Source: Brevibacterium sp. RIT 803
Lineage (GTDB): Bacteria > Actinomycetota > Actinomycetes > Actinomycetales > Brevibacteriaceae
Length of the DNA: 64,000 bases
NCBI RefSeq assembly: GCF_016892625.1
Contig: NZ_JAFEMW010000002.1
Location: 372,001 to 436,000, forward strand
Direction: 5' to 3'
Shown here one piece after another: positions 37,770-47,483 of the stretch; position 1 is the first letter of the stretch, and every line of letters begins with the position of its first letter. The notes beneath the pieces are model-generated. The model ran no database searches and was not told the DNA's origin. It was given only the letters and a program-made list of their open reading frames with translations. The translations under genes and the position numbers were made by a program.

Positions 37770-39083
37770 TCAGGCGAAGGGCAGCGAGGTGTCGAGTCCG
37801 GTGGTGGCCACGAACAGGTCTCCGTGGCCGTCTGCGGTCACTGTGGGCTCATTTGCCGCGATGAAAACGCTCTGGCCACGTGTGAGTGTCACAGTGGACC
37901 CGAGGGAGGTCAGAGTGATGCTTCCCGAGGTGCACAGGGCGATGCTCGCGCCTCGGCGCTCGACCTGTGTCAGTCGTGGGCACCGCAGCGACTGCAACGC
38001 AAAATCCTCGGTCGCGCCGAGGAGGATCCCGTCGCGGTCAGGTTCAACCATTCGAGGCTTGGCGGAGGCGAACTTCGCAACCTTTCCGAGTTCCGGAATG
38101 TCGATGTGCTTGTTCGTCAGTCCCCCGCGCAGAACATTGTCGCTCGAGGCCATGACCTCGATTCCGGTCCCGCCGAGGTAGGCGTGCAGCACACCTGACT
38201 CCATCGCCAAGGCTTCCCCAGGCTGCAGGTGGACGCGATTGAGCATGAGTGCCACAAGCACCCCAGGATCGGAAGGATAGTCAGCCACAAGCTCCTGGAA
38301 GGTCTCAGCAGGATCGACGGCTGTGCCCGAACGGCTGATGTGTCCCTCTGGCAGCTCTGCCAGATCCTGACCGGCGACCTCGTCCACGAACTCGGCGGAC
38401 CTGGCGTCTCCGAGGACGAGCTCAACTGCCTTCGCGAAGGCCTTAGCCTCAGTCACGGACTTCAGAGCCGAGATCACCTCTCCGAGAAAGTCCAGGGAAG
38501 CCGGTGTCAGTGACAGGGACAGCAGACGTTCGAAGGTTGCACGCACGGCTCTGCGCGAACGGAATCCGGTCAGCGCGTGGAATTCGGTGAGGGCGTAGAT
38601 GAGTTCCGGCTTGGCCGACGGGTCCTTGTAGTTGCGGGTCGAAGCGTCGAGATCGGGGCCTTCGGCCTCTTCCCGGGCGAACCCGATGGCCGCCTGCTCT
38701 GGATTCGGGTGAACCTGAATGGACAGTGCCTTCTGCGCGGAGAGGACTTTGAGCAGGAATGGCAGACGAGGCCCGAAGACCTGCAGCGAGTCGTGGCCCA
38801 ACAGACCCTCTGGGTCACCAGCAAGGTATTCGATGAGATTGGGTCCAACGGTACTGCTGTCCGTCTTCACATCCAGCGATGACGATGCCCCCTGCTGCGC
38901 AGAGCGGTAGGCCGTGCGCTGCTGGTCAGACTGCCCTATGTCCAGACGGGAGGGGCTGAGGGGATGCGCTCCGAGCCAAAGCTCGGCGCAAGGAGTGCCG
39001 TCGGGCGCAGTTCCCAGGATCGCCGGGATCGCGTCCGTGCTGCCCCAAGCAAAATTCTTGACCGTGTTGTGCAATCGGCGCAC
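37770..39083 (-). CDS. manA: Mannose-6-phosphate isomerase, class I
   Basis: 437 residues from a GTG at 39083 (VRRLHNTVKNFAWGSTDAIP) preceded by AAGGGG; an ATG at 39137 with GTGGAG upstream would add 18 residues and is a real alternative. ManA interconverts fructose-6-phosphate and mannose-6-phosphate and supplies manB with substrate. Zinc-site motifs are IQVHPNPEQA, KPELIYALTEFHALTGFR (the KPE motif), and GEALAMESGVLHAYLGGTGI, ending with EVMASSDNVLRGGLTNKHID. Length and order fit bacterial class I PMI. It converges on scoB and lies upstream of the amidase gene's terminator. Confidence 0.93.
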   Translation of the reverse strand: MRRLHNTVKNFAWGSTDAIPAILGTAPDGTPCAELWLGAHPLSPSRLDIGQSDQQRTAYRSAQQGASSSLDVKTDSSTVGPNLIEYLAGDPEGLLGHDSLQVFGPRLPFLLKVLSAQKALSIQVHPNPEQAAIGFAREEAEGPDLDASTRNYKDPSAKPELIYALTEFHALTGFRSRRAVRATFERLLSLSLTPASLDFLGEVISALKSVTEAKAFAKAVELVLGDARSAEFVDEVAGQDLAELPEGHISRSGTAVDPAETFQELVADYPSDPGVLVALMLNRVHLQPGEALAMESGVLHAYLGGTGIEVMASSDNVLRGGLTNKHIDIPELGKVAKFASAKPRMVEPDRDGILLGATEDFALQSLRCPRLTQVERRGASIALCTSGSITLTSLGSTVTLTRGQSVFIAANEPTVTADGHGDLFVATTGLDTSLPFA

Positions 39084-39347
39084 TGTCTTGGTCCCCTTCG
39101 GCTGGACTGTTCGGATGAACACACATGCATCTGCCATGCGTGTTTCTCCACGTTAGCGCGTCCATCTTGACTCATCATGGTTTTCCCAGGCGGCTTCACT
39201 GACTGTTCAGTCAAGGACATCTGTTGTTCACCGCGTAGTTAGGGGCCCGTGGAGCGGCACATGAGGTTGACCGCACGAAACAGGCGGGCCAGCTGCAAGG
39301 AGAGTCTATGGATATCCGTGCCCAAGTCGCAGGTGAACCGGAACAGA
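39084..39347. other. Intergenic region upstream of manA
   Basis: Roughly 260 bp without a credible gene, between manA and the terminator of the wall hydrolase. It must contain the manA promoter, though a clear pair of elements was not found. An inverted repeat TGACTG-TT-CAGTCA lies at 39200-39213. A GGGGCCC stretch near 39241 has no evident role. Confidence 0.55.
39200..39213. promoter_or_regulatory. Operator-like inverted repeat upstream of manA
   Basis: Six-base arms TGACTG and CAGTCA flank a TT spacer, about 63 bp before the upstream ATG of manA. The shape resembles TetR-type operators. The regulator is unknown. Confidence 0.4.
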
Positions 39348-39391
39348 AATGCCTCGCGGCCGGTTCTTTCCAGAACCGACCGCGAGGCATT
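39348..39391 (-). terminator. Terminator of the amidase/NlpC gene
   Basis: Twenty-base arms (39348-39367 and 39372-39391; AATGCCTCGCGG at the outer end) pair with one mismatch around a TTCC loop. Read leftward, the hairpin is followed by TTTCTGTT, a short T-rich stretch. It lies 47 bp after the amidase stop. Confidence 0.85.
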
Positions 39392-39437
39392 CGAACTATC
39401 TGCCGAGAATTTCACGGCCGATGTCACCGTGGTGCCG

Positions 39438-42299
39438 TCAGCCGACTACGCGAATGACCTTCGCTCCACGATCGAGCATCCAGCTGTAGCTGCGCTTCGT
39501 GGTGTTCGTCCGGGTCGAGCCCGCATCGTACATCTGCCCCTTGGTCTCAGAGATGATGCCGATGTGGCCTGGGATCCAGATCATGTCGCCTGCTTTTGCC
39601 TCACTGGCAGGGATGACCGTGCCGGCGTTGCGCTGCTGGCTGGTTGTGCGCGGCAGTTTGATGCCGTGCTTGGCGTAGACGTACTGGGTGTAACCCGAGC
39701 AGTCCCAGCCCTTCGTCGGTGAGGTTCCGCCCCAGACGTACCTCACACCGAGGTGAGCTTTCGCCTCACTGACGATGGAGTCACGCTGAGCCTGGATCTT
39801 CTCAGCCTTTGACGGCTTGTCGTCCTTCTTGTCCTTTTTGTCGTCCTTGTCCTTGTTGTCGTCCTTGGACTTGTCGTCGTCCTTGGACTTATCGTCCTTC
39901 TTGTCATCCTTAGGCTTATCCGACTTGTCCTTGTCCTTCGACTTGTCGTCGTCCTTGGACTTATCGTCGTCCTTCGAATCCTTGGCGTCTTTGTCGTCTG
40001 TAGAACCTTCCCCGGAGTCTGCAGCCGAACCGCCATCGGTGGCGCTGTCCCCCGGTGGTGCCGACTCATCGGCACCACCGGAAGCATTGGCATCATCGGT
40101 GTCACCCGGACCATTGTCGTCGACTACGCCGCCTTCAATGGTTCCGGTGGGCGAGAACTCTGTGGTTCCATAGCCCTCGGCCCAGACGAGTCGGGCACCT
40201 TCGAACAGCTGCTCTCCTCGTCCGTCCTTGTACACCGGGTCCGACGCGGGGTAACCAAGGTGGCCCTTGACGGTACCTTTGTCACCCCAATAGTTCAGGA
40301 GCGTGCCGGTGGTGTAGTGAGCACCGGTGTCCTTCGACCAGTAGATCTTGCCCTTCTGGAACGACTGCGCCGATCCCCCGCCCTTCAGGCCGCCCTTCTC
40401 TTGCGAGGTGGGCAGGCCCAGCTGGGTGACAGCGTCACCCTTGTACGAGTTCTTGATCGCTCCGGTCAGGTGGTATGCACCGGTTTTCTTGGACCAGAAG
40501 ACGTTGCCCTTCTCGTAGGAGCGAGCACGTGCTCCGTCAACGCCCTTGACATCGTGTTCCTTGCCAGTGGCCTTGCCGAGTTCCTTCTTGTGGTCAGCGG
40601 CGTACTTCTCGATCGCAGTCTTGGGCTTCGGCGTTGCCTTCTTGCCGTCGTCCTTCTTATCGTCCTTCTTCTTGTCGTCCTTCTTGTCGTCCTTCTTCTC
40701 ATCGGACGGCAGATCGCCGGACTTCATGATGTCGGTGACAGTTGAACGGATCTCGCCCATCTTGGAATAGAAGGCGTCACCGGGGCAGCTGGTGTTCGCC
40801 AGGTCGCGGTGCGCGACGACGGTCGACTTGCTCGGCTTGACGCCATCGAGCGACAGCTTCCAGGCAATCGCCGAGGCGACAGCATCCCTGGTCTTCTTCG
40901 GCGGGGCCGACTTGTCATAGGAGCCGAGCACCGAGATGCCGAATGTACCGGAGTTGTGGCCGGCCACGTGAGCACCGATCACGGCCTTCTTGATGTCGCC
41001 GCCGCGTGCATGCCAGAGACGGCCGTACTTATCGGCGATCACGTTGTATCCGATGTCGTCCCAGCCTCGGCCCGACTGATGGTAGGACTGGATACCGCGC
41101 AGAACAGAGGGAACATCTTCAGCCGAGTAGCTGTTCGAACCAGCGGTGTGGTGAACGACAGCCTGCTTGACGCTGCTGGCGTAGTCGGGGCTGCCGTTGT
41201 ATGCCTTGGCACCCCACGAATCGCGCGAGCCGATCTTCGGCTTCGGCACCTTGGCGGATTTGGCCACGTTGTTCGTGGACGAGGATCCCGGTACGTAGTT
41301 CTGATTGGTGACCGAGGCCTGACCTGATGCAGCCACAGTCTCGGTGCTCGCGGCGGCCTCAGTCGAGCCGGGTGTCGTCTCTGAAGTGTCTACTGCACTG
41401 TCGGACGGTTCGGAGCTCTGCGGCTCGATCTCTACCGGATCGTTCTCGGCTACGGCCGCAGCATCATTGGGATTCTGCTTCGGATCGACGAGAACGAGTT
41501 CGGCATCACTGGGTGCTTTGTCGCCCAGAATGCGCATCTGCACACCGGAGGCCCGGTTGACGGTGAACGGCTCGGAGCCTTCGTTCTTCGCCTGCTCCTG
41601 CTTCTCCTCGTCGAGCGACTCCCAGCTGCCCCAATCAGATCCGCTCTTGACGCGGATCTGGATGCGGATGTTGGACGTCGACTCGGAGAAGGTGAAGCCG
41701 ATCAGGCTGGGGTTGTTGGACGGAACGTCGAGGACGTCGGAGATCAGCGCGATGTTGACGCCGTCTTCGGTCTTCTGACGCACCGAGCCCGAGATATCGT
41801 CGCTGTCCTTCGACTCCTCTGATGATTCAGAGTCCTCGGACTTCGCGTCCTCGGATGCGTCATCCTTCTTCTCGGAATCTTCAGTGGGTGCCGATGGGTC
41901 AGCCTTCGGGGTGGAGGCTTCCGATTCAGCGGCTTGGCTTTCACCCTCAGGTGCGGACAGTCCTGCAGAGACGGGGTTGACCGACCCTGTGGAACCGGCA
42001 GCAGCCGAGGCACCCGAACTCGCGTTGACGGCTGCTGGCACCTGCGTCGAGGCGGCAGCGGTCTGCGACTTGAAGATGTTCGGCAGGTTGCTGGTTGCGC
42101 TCTGGTTGGCGACGTTGGCAGAGGAGTCACTGGAATCACGGGCGCCGGGGACATTGAGTCCGTCTTCGCTCACGCTCAGCGCCTCTTGGGTCACTTCCGG
42201 CTCAGTCGACGCCGCGAAGGCAGTCGGTGCCGTGACCGCTAAGGTGCCGACGAGTGCGACTGAAGCGCAGCCCGCGACTGTGGGCAATAAGTATTTCAT
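39438..42299 (-). CDS. Secreted bifunctional wall hydrolase: PGRP-type amidase, LGFP repeats, NlpC/P60 domain
   Basis: 953 residues. A signal peptide (1-~29) ends at AFA. Residues 30-178 are Ser/Ala/Glu-rich. Residues ~179-275 form a beta domain usual in actinobacterial secreted amidases. The PGRP amidase domain (~355-525) has zinc ligands at H383 or H384 (VVHHTAG), H497 (AHRDL) and C505 (NTSCPGD). LGFP-like repeats (~575-720) include LGLP and LGYP segments. A Lys/Asp linker (769-832) precedes a C-terminal NlpC/P60 domain (~840-953) with catalytic Cys867 (DCSGY) and His912 (PGHIGI). The two enzymes would cut the amide bond to N-acetylmuramate and a peptide-stem bond. The 263-bp upstream gap is AT-rich with no recognisable c-di-AMP riboswitch. 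Confidence 0.95.
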   Translation of the reverse strand: MKYLLPTVAGCASVALVGTLAVTAPTAFAASTEPEVTQEALSVSEDGLNVPGARDSSDSSANVANQSATSNLPNIFKSQTAAASTQVPAAVNASSGASAAAGSTGSVNPVSAGLSAPEGESQAAESEASTPKADPSAPTEDSEKKDDASEDAKSEDSESSEESKDSDDISGSVRQKTEDGVNIALISDVLDVPSNNPSLIGFTFSESTSNIRIQIRVKSGSDWGSWESLDEEKQEQAKNEGSEPFTVNRASGVQMRILGDKAPSDAELVLVDPKQNPNDAAAVAENDPVEIEPQSSEPSDSAVDTSETTPGSTEAAASTETVAASGQASVTNQNYVPGSSSTNNVAKSAKVPKPKIGSRDSWGAKAYNGSPDYASSVKQAVVHHTAGSNSYSAEDVPSVLRGIQSYHQSGRGWDDIGYNVIADKYGRLWHARGGDIKKAVIGAHVAGHNSGTFGISVLGSYDKSAPPKKTRDAVASAIAWKLSLDGVKPSKSTVVAHRDLANTSCPGDAFYSKMGEIRSTVTDIMKSGDLPSDEKKDDKKDDKKKDDKKDDGKKATPKPKTAIEKYAADHKKELGKATGKEHDVKGVDGARARSYEKGNVFWSKKTGAYHLTGAIKNSYKGDAVTQLGLPTSQEKGGLKGGGSAQSFQKGKIYWSKDTGAHYTTGTLLNYWGDKGTVKGHLGYPASDPVYKDGRGEQLFEGARLVWAEGYGTTEFSPTGTIEGGVVDDNGPGDTDDANASGGADESAPPGDSATDGGSAADSGEGSTDDKDAKDSKDDDKSKDDDKSKDKDKSDKPKDDKKDDKSKDDDKSKDDNKDKDDKKDKKDDKPSKAEKIQAQRDSIVSEAKAHLGVRYVWGGTSPTKGWDCSGYTQYVYAKHGIKLPRTTSQQRNAGTVIPASEAKAGDMIWIPGHIGIISETKGQMYDAGSTRTNTTKRSYSWMLDRGAKVIRVVG
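39804..39995. repeat. Lys/Asp-coding repeat tract in the wall hydrolase gene
   Basis: Imperfect repeats of a GTCGTCCTTGGACTTATC-like unit encode the KSKDDDK-type linker (residues 769-832) on the minus strand. A smaller tract of similar type is at about 40640-40710 (KKDDKK). Confidence 0.8.
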
Positions 42300-42562
42300 C
42301 GTTACAGCCTTTTCGAGGAAGTCAGGGAAGTTCAGGCCCTGGAATCATCTCACCGTTGGCAGGACGGTGGGTAATCCCAACATCTCAAAATTGTTACACA
42401 TATACGGCGTGTCAGACTAGCCAAATAACAAAATAACCAAATTACACCGGTGTGGTTCCCAGTGTTTGCAAGGGACACACCGAGGGAAAGTTTTTCCCGA
42501 AATCCTGCGCATTTCCCTGCATCGCACGGCCGGCTCACAGGCTCGGCCGGGTGATCGACATC

Positions 42563-44083
42563 TCAGGGCACGTAGCAGATGGCTCTCTCTGCGCTCTCTT
42601 CGCCCTCGTCAGAGCCGCCTTCACTGCCACTCTGCGCGCTGATCCGGTTGGTGCTTCCCGCTGTGAGCCCACGGCTCGCATTCACCCCTGCAACGGCTCC
42701 GGACGTGTCGGCAGGAACACCCTGGGCGTCTTTGTCCTTCTCAGCGTCCTTGGATGATTTTTCGATCGTGTCCGCAATCAAGGACCTCGCGGCGTCGAAG
42801 TCAGGCTGTGATGGTGTCACGTTGGGCGGAGTGAGGTCAAGCGACTCGATCTTCTGCGACTTGACCTTCAGAGCCAGGTCCACGAAGTCGTCCACCTCTG
42901 AGGAGGGGATGTCCGTCGCCAGCGCACCTGGGGTGGCCTTGGCGATCTCCTGGTACCGAGTCAGAACAGTGGCGGGATCGAGTTGCTTGACCATCGCTGT
43001 CTGCACGCAGCGCTGCCGGACCATCCGCTCGTAGTCGCTGGAGAACTCACGTGAGCGGGCAAACCACAGAGCGTGGAAGCCGTCGAGTTTCTGCTTGCCC
43101 GGCTCGATCCACCCCTTGACCGGGCCATGCTCGCCTGTGTTGGGATCGACCTTCGATGAGATCGGCACCCGTTTACCCGAGACGAGGGTGATTCCGCCCA
43201 GGGAATCGATGAGGCTCTCGAATCCCTTGAGGTTGACCATGGCGAAGTACTGGACTTCGAGGCCGGTGATCGCCGAGGTGGCGTCCATCGTGGCCTGCTC
43301 ACCTGCTCGTTTCGGGTTCTCGAACTCGTCCTTGTGTCGCTCACCTTGCTGGAAGACCGCGTTGAGCAGACACTCGTCGCCGCAGTTGTACCCCTGCGGG
43401 TAGTACTGGTGCAAAGGCGAGTCCTCTGGGAACGGCACGTTCTCCATATTGCGCGGAAGGCCGACGATGACCGTCTTGCCGGTCTTCGCATCGATCGAGA
43501 CCAGAGACAGCGAATCCGGGCGGATGCCGGTGCGCCCCTCGCCTGCGTCTGAGCCGAGGAGAAGGATGTTGTAACGACCGTCGACGGGCTTTGATGCTTT
43601 CCCGGAGGCGAAGAGGTCAGCCATCAGTCCGCGCTGGGAGTCCAGCAGGGTCGTGCCCCAGGCCAGCGGGCCGACAACGACGAGGACCAGGGCGCAGAAC
43701 GCGGCGAGGAAGCGTTTGCGTGCCCTCGCGGACAGTGTGACCAGCTTGATCCGGCGCAAGGTGTCGAAGAGGCACACAATCCAATTGACGGCGATGACCG
43801 GCAGCCAGATCGTGAGGAACGTCAGCAGGAAGGGATTCGTGCCGATAGTGAAGAGAAACTTCTTGTCGATGAGAATCACGATCAGAGCAATGATCGCGAG
43901 GATCCAGGTGATTGCGGTGATCGACAGCGAGACCTTGGCCCAGCGACGGGACCGGAACAGCAGCTGCACTCCCCCGGGAATGAGTACTGTGACGAGGAGA
44001 AGAATCCACGCCCGTACATCCCTCGTCGGCTGTGAAGCGTACGACGGGTGATGAATGGGGTCGACGTATCTCGTTTCGGCCAC
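42563..44083 (-). CDS. LytR-CpsA-Psr (LCP) family wall-polymer ligase
   Basis: 506 residues from a GTG at 44083 preceded by AGGTAGG (VAETRYVDPIHHPSYAS); the open frame to 44152 is not typical. Four transmembrane helices lie at about 25-155. The extracellular LCP domain starts near 170 with YNILLLGSDAGEGRTGIRPD and SLSLVSIDAKTGKTVIVGLP, and includes LDGFHALWFARSREFSSDYE with the conserved arginines that bind the polyprenyl pyrophosphate. LCP enzymes attach secondary polymers to peptidoglycan. The C-terminal ~80 residues are polar and probably disordered. Four N-terminal helices are more than the usual one. It is the counterpart of mycobacterial cpsA. Confidence 0.93.
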   Translation of the reverse strand: MAETRYVDPIHHPSYASQPTRDVRAWILLLVTVLIPGGVQLLFRSRRWAKVSLSITAITWILAIIALIVILIDKKFLFTIGTNPFLLTFLTIWLPVIAVNWIVCLFDTLRRIKLVTLSARARKRFLAAFCALVLVVVGPLAWGTTLLDSQRGLMADLFASGKASKPVDGRYNILLLGSDAGEGRTGIRPDSLSLVSIDAKTGKTVIVGLPRNMENVPFPEDSPLHQYYPQGYNCGDECLLNAVFQQGERHKDEFENPKRAGEQATMDATSAITGLEVQYFAMVNLKGFESLIDSLGGITLVSGKRVPISSKVDPNTGEHGPVKGWIEPGKQKLDGFHALWFARSREFSSDYERMVRQRCVQTAMVKQLDPATVLTRYQEIAKATPGALATDIPSSEVDDFVDLALKVKSQKIESLDLTPPNVTPSQPDFDAARSLIADTIEKSSKDAEKDKDAQGVPADTSGAVAGVNASRGLTAGSTNRISAQSGSEGGSDEGEESAERAICYVP

Positions 44084-44388
44084 TGACCTACCTTTACCTC
44101 GCGCTCGTTGCTGTGATGGCCACCCGCGCGGCCCTGAGGCCTGCGGCGACACAGACTACTGTGCCAAACCTTCTGGAGAGTCCACTGTGTTCATCCATTG
44201 TGGCTCGTGCGAACCTGGGATTCCGGCACATTTGCTCTGCGCATGTCGCGTCATCGCAGGTGTACTTGATCACAGCCACGCGATCCGTGGGCCCAGTGTG
44301 GGTACGCAGGCTCGAAGACGGCCACCGCCCGTCAGCGATGGCCGTCTTCTTCGAAGCCTGGTCTCTCACCGCCGAGGCGGGCCTGGCC
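44084..44388. other. Intergenic region between acyl-CoA dehydrogenase and LCP genes
   Basis: About 305 bp without a credible gene. It contains the terminator for the acyl-CoA dehydrogenase (44314-44349), a CGCCGAGGCGG copy (44370-44380) and presumably the LCP promoter, which I could not place. Confidence 0.6.
44314..44349 (-). terminator. Hairpin terminator of the acyl-CoA dehydrogenase gene
   Basis: Arms GAAGACGGCCA (44314-44324) and TGGCCGTCTTC (44339-44349) pair perfectly over 11 bp around a 14-base loop. It lies 40 bp beyond the stop at 44389 in the leftward direction. Confidence 0.75.
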
Positions 44389-45540
44389 TCAGCCGATGAG
44401 CTTGCGACCCATCACCATGCGCTGGATCTGGTTGGTGCCTTCGTAGATCTGTGTGATCTTCGCATCACGCATCATCCGCTCGACAGGATGATCGACGACA
44501 TAACCGGCACCGCCGAGAAGCTGCACGGCATCGGTCGTGATCTCCATGGCTGCGTCCGAGGCGAAGGCCTTCGCTGCGGCTCCGAAATAGGTGAGGTCGT
44601 CGTCGAAGCGCTGGCTCTTGGCCGCAGCGGTGTAGGTCAGCGAACGCGCAGCTTCGAGCTTCATCCCCATATCCGCGAGCATGAACTGGACTCCCTGGTT
44701 CGAGGCGATGCTCTTGCCGAACTGCTGGCGTTCCTTCACGTAGTTCACCGCGTAGTCCAAAGCGCCCTGTGCGATGCCGACGGCCTGTGCGGCGATCGTC
44801 ACGCGAGTGTGATCCAGAGTCCGCAGAGCGATCTTCAGTCCTTCACCGGGGTCACCGATGATGCGGTCGCCGGGCAGACGCACATTGTCGAAGAGGAGTT
44901 CGCGCGTCGGCGATCCCTTGATGCCCAGCTTGCGTTCCTTCTCACCGAAGGTGAATCCCTCATCGGACTTTTCGACGACGAAGGCGGAGATGTTGCGCCC
45001 GCGCGCACCGTCCGGGTCCGTCACGGCCATGACGGTGTAGTAGTCGGAGACTCCGGCGTTCGTGATCCAGGTCTTGACACCGTTGAGGATCCAGTCGTCG
45101 CCATCGGCCACTGCGCGTGTCTTCATCGAGGCCGTATCGGATCCGGCTTCGCGCTCTGAGAGCCCGTAGGAGAATCCGGCCTCACCGCGAGCAACCTGCG
45201 GGAAGTACTTCGCTTTGATCTCCTCGCTGCCGCCGAGCTGGACAGGCATGCTGCCGAGCTTGTTCACGGCCGGGATCAGCGAAGACGAAGCACATCCACG
45301 TGCGACCTCTTCGATGATGATGGCCACTGCCAGCGCGTCAGCGCCCATTCCGCCGTGTTCCTCGGGGATGTGGGCGGCGAAGAAGTCGGTCTCGACCAGA
45401 GCGTCATGGGCTTCCTGCGGGTAGCGGGAATCGGCGTCAACCTCGGCGGCAAAGGGAGTGATCTTCTTCTCGACGACGTTGCGCACTGCGGCGCGGATCT
45501 CTTCGTGTTCTTCGCTGGGCTGGTAGAGGTCGAACATCAT
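44389..45540 (-). CDS. Acyl-CoA dehydrogenase
   Basis: 383 residues (MMFDLYQPSEEHEEIRAAVR; the start could also be the second ATG). FAD-dependent oxidation of acyl-CoA to enoyl-CoA. Motifs: GFSYGLSEREAGSDTASMKT (ACAD signature 1 region), TWITNAGVSDYYTVMA, YVKERQQFGKSIASNQGVQF, QLLGGAGYVVDHPVERMMRD and the catalytic glutamate in IYEGTNQIQRMV. TAGGAGA precedes the ATG. The position just upstream of purEK-like genes and downstream of an LCP gene corresponds to mycobacterial fadE25. Substrate chain length cannot be read from sequence. Confidence 0.95.
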   Translation of the reverse strand: MMFDLYQPSEEHEEIRAAVRNVVEKKITPFAAEVDADSRYPQEAHDALVETDFFAAHIPEEHGGMGADALAVAIIIEEVARGCASSSLIPAVNKLGSMPVQLGGSEEIKAKYFPQVARGEAGFSYGLSEREAGSDTASMKTRAVADGDDWILNGVKTWITNAGVSDYYTVMAVTDPDGARGRNISAFVVEKSDEGFTFGEKERKLGIKGSPTRELLFDNVRLPGDRIIGDPGEGLKIALRTLDHTRVTIAAQAVGIAQGALDYAVNYVKERQQFGKSIASNQGVQFMLADMGMKLEAARSLTYTAAAKSQRFDDDLTYFGAAAKAFASDAAMEITTDAVQLLGGAGYVVDHPVERMMRDAKITQIYEGTNQIQRMVMGRKLIG

Positions 45541-45574
45541 TCTCCTATTACTGATCGATCGTTAAGTACTCCCA

Positions 45575-46183
45575 TTATCGCCGCAGTGCCTGCCCTTTGT
45601 CGAGAGCGACCTGCCGCAGCTGGGTCCGATGCTCGTCGAGTCGACCGCGGATCGCCGCCGCTGCTTCGGTGTCACCGGCGCCGAGGATTCGGGCGGCGAG
45701 GAGTCCTGCATTCTTGGCTCCGCCGATCGAGACGGTGGCCACCGGGACGCCTCCGGGCATCTGCACGATCGAGAGCAGGGAGTCCATGCCGTCGAGGTAT
45801 TTCAGCGGGACGGGAACGCCGATGACGGGCAGCGAGGTCATCGACGCGATCATTCCGGGCAAGTGGGCCGCTCCCCCGGCACCGGCGATGATGACGCGCA
45901 GGCCGCGGCCTGCGGCGGTCTTGGCCCACTCGACCATGTCCTCGGGCATGCGGTGGGCAGAGACGACCTCAGCCGTCGAGCCGATGCCCAGCTCGTCGAG
46001 GGCCTCGGCTGCGGCCTTCATCGTCGGCCAGTCCGAGTCCGATCCCATGACGATTCCGACGACAGCGGAGTCTGATTCCGCTGTGCCCGATTCCGCAGCT
46101 CCCGGCGCCGAGGCGGTTCCCACGCTCCGATTGGCTGCGGAGTTCTCCTTGCCAGTTGAGTCGTCGTCATTCGTTGGAGGCAT
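45575..46183 (-). CDS. purE: N5-carboxyaminoimidazole ribonucleotide mutase PurE
   Basis: 202 residues from ATG 46183, which overlaps the purK end by 17 bp. The catalytic core starts near residue 40 with [27 protein letters not shown] contains the catalytic histidine, and [20 protein letters not shown] is the class I signature. The core is the usual ~160 residues; the first ~40 are a Ser/Asp/Ala-rich extension that is probably disordered. It converts N5-CAIR (made by PurK) to CAIR in purine synthesis. It precedes the acyl-CoA dehydrogenase start by 34 bp in opposite reading order on the same strand. Confidence 0.95.
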   Translation of the reverse strand: MPPTNDDDSTGKENSAANRSVGTASAPGAAESGTAESDSAVVGIVMGSDSDWPTMKAAAEALDELGIGSTAEVVSAHRMPEDMVEWAKTAAGRGLRVIIAGAGGAAHLPGMIASMTSLPVIGVPVPLKYLDGMDSLLSIVQMPGGVPVATVSIGGAKNAGLLAARILGAGDTEAAAAIRGRLDEHRTQLRQVALDKGQALRR

Positions 46184-47429
46184 ACCAGGCCCTTTCGTCG
46201 CTGGAGGTGGCGGCAGTGCCAGCGGAGTCATCGGCAGATGGCGTCGTGTTTGCGTCGAGATCTGCTGGGGCCGGCATCTGCGGATGCGGGTTGACGTCGA
46301 TGCCGGCGATGAAGTCCGCAGCATGACGGGCGCGAGCCAGTACGAGTTCCGCGTCCTGCCCGTAGGCGTTGACATGGCCGACCTTACGGCCCGGGCGAAC
46401 GCCCTTGCCGTAGAGGTGGACCTTGACCGCAGGGTCGTGGGCCATCACATGCAGATAGGGGTGGTAGAGGTCGTCGTGGTCGGCGCCGAGGATGTTGACC
46501 ATCACAGAGACGTCCTCACGGGCCGCAGGGCTGCCCAGGGGCAGGTCGAGGACCGCGCGAAGATGCTGTTCGAACTGGCTGGTGACGGCCCCATCCTGGG
46601 TCCAGTGACCGGTATTGTGGGGACGCATCGCAAATTCGTTGATGAGGAAGCCATCGGCGGTCTCGAAGAGCTCCATCGCCATCACACCGGTGACGTCGAG
46701 GGCGCCGGCGACCTTGAGAATCGCCTCGGTGATCTCTCTGGATTTGCCTGCTGCCAGTCCTGGTGCGGGAGCAATGGCTTCTTTGCACACACCGTTCTGC
46801 TGCCAGGTCTCAACGACGGGCCACACCGCAGTCTGGCCCATCGGGGAGCGTCCGACCATGACGGCGAGCTCGCGGGTGAAGTCCACCTTCTCCTCGGCGA
46901 GCAGCTGCCCGACCTCGTCGAGCCAGGTTACGGCCTCATCAATGGAGTCGATGACACGCACACCCTTGCCGTCATAGCCACCGCGAGGCGTCTTGAGGAT
47001 GAAGGGGAATCCGACTCGCTGTGCGAATGATTCGACATCGGTGCGCGAGGTGATCTCTGCCCAGGCCGGGTTCGGCAGGCCGAGTTCATCCATTCTCCTG
47101 CGCATGAGGATCTTGTCCTGCGCAAAGATGAGGGCCTGCGGTCCCGGGCGGACGGCATGGCCCGCCTCGGCGAGAGCCTGCAGATGTTCGGGAGGAACAT
47201 GCTCATGGTCGAAGGTCACCACGTCGACCGTCTCGGCGAAGGCCTTGAGGGTCGCGAAGTCCGTATAGTCTCCGACGCTCACCTCATTGATGACCTGGGT
47301 GGCCGGGGCATCAGCGGTCTCGGCGAGGACCGAGAAGCGGATGCCGAGGGCTTCTGCGGCAGGGGCAAGCATACGTGCCAATTGGCCGCCGCCAATGACA
47401 CCAACACGAGGAAAAGTCACGTTCGCCAT
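46167..47429 (-). CDS. purK: N5-carboxyaminoimidazole ribonucleotide synthase PurK
   Basis: 420 residues from ATG 47429 ([20 protein letters not shown]); GTG 47459 and ATG 47450 are possible earlier starts. ATP-grasp enzyme that carboxylates AIR with bicarbonate and ATP. Motifs: [80 protein letters not shown] and [20 protein letters not shown]. The final ~30 residues are polar. It is upstream of purE with a 17-bp overlap and downstream of a methyltransferase gene. Confidence 0.95.
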   Translation of the reverse strand: MANVTFPRVGVIGGGQLARMLAPAAEALGIRFSVLAETADAPATQVINEVSVGDYTDFATLKAFAETVDVVTFDHEHVPPEHLQALAEAGHAVRPGPQALIFAQDKILMRRRMDELGLPNPAWAEITSRTDVESFAQRVGFPFILKTPRGGYDGKGVRVIDSIDEAVTWLDEVGQLLAEEKVDFTRELAVMVGRSPMGQTAVWPVVETWQQNGVCKEAIAPAPGLAAGKSREITEAILKVAGALDVTGVMAMELFETADGFLINEFAMRPHNTGHWTQDGAVTSQFEQHLRAVLDLPLGSPAAREDVSVMVNILGADHDDLYHPYLHVMAHDPAVKVHLYGKGVRPGRKVGHVNAYGQDAELVLARARHAADFIAGIDVNPHPQMPAPADLDANTTPSADDSAGTAATSSDERAWYASNE

Positions 47430-47483
47430 CCTATCGTCCGCCGCGGACATGAGGCGCACAGGTTCAGCATGCGAGTCCCGCCC

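Noticed and set aside
42300..42562. Possible c-di-AMP (ydaO-type) riboswitch upstream of the wall hydrolase
   Set aside because: Such elements often precede actinobacterial wall hydrolases, but I could not find the conserved core sequences here.
44032..45159. 375-residue open frame antisense to the acyl-CoA dehydrogenase
   Set aside because: It runs through the terminator and the intergenic gap; no domain.
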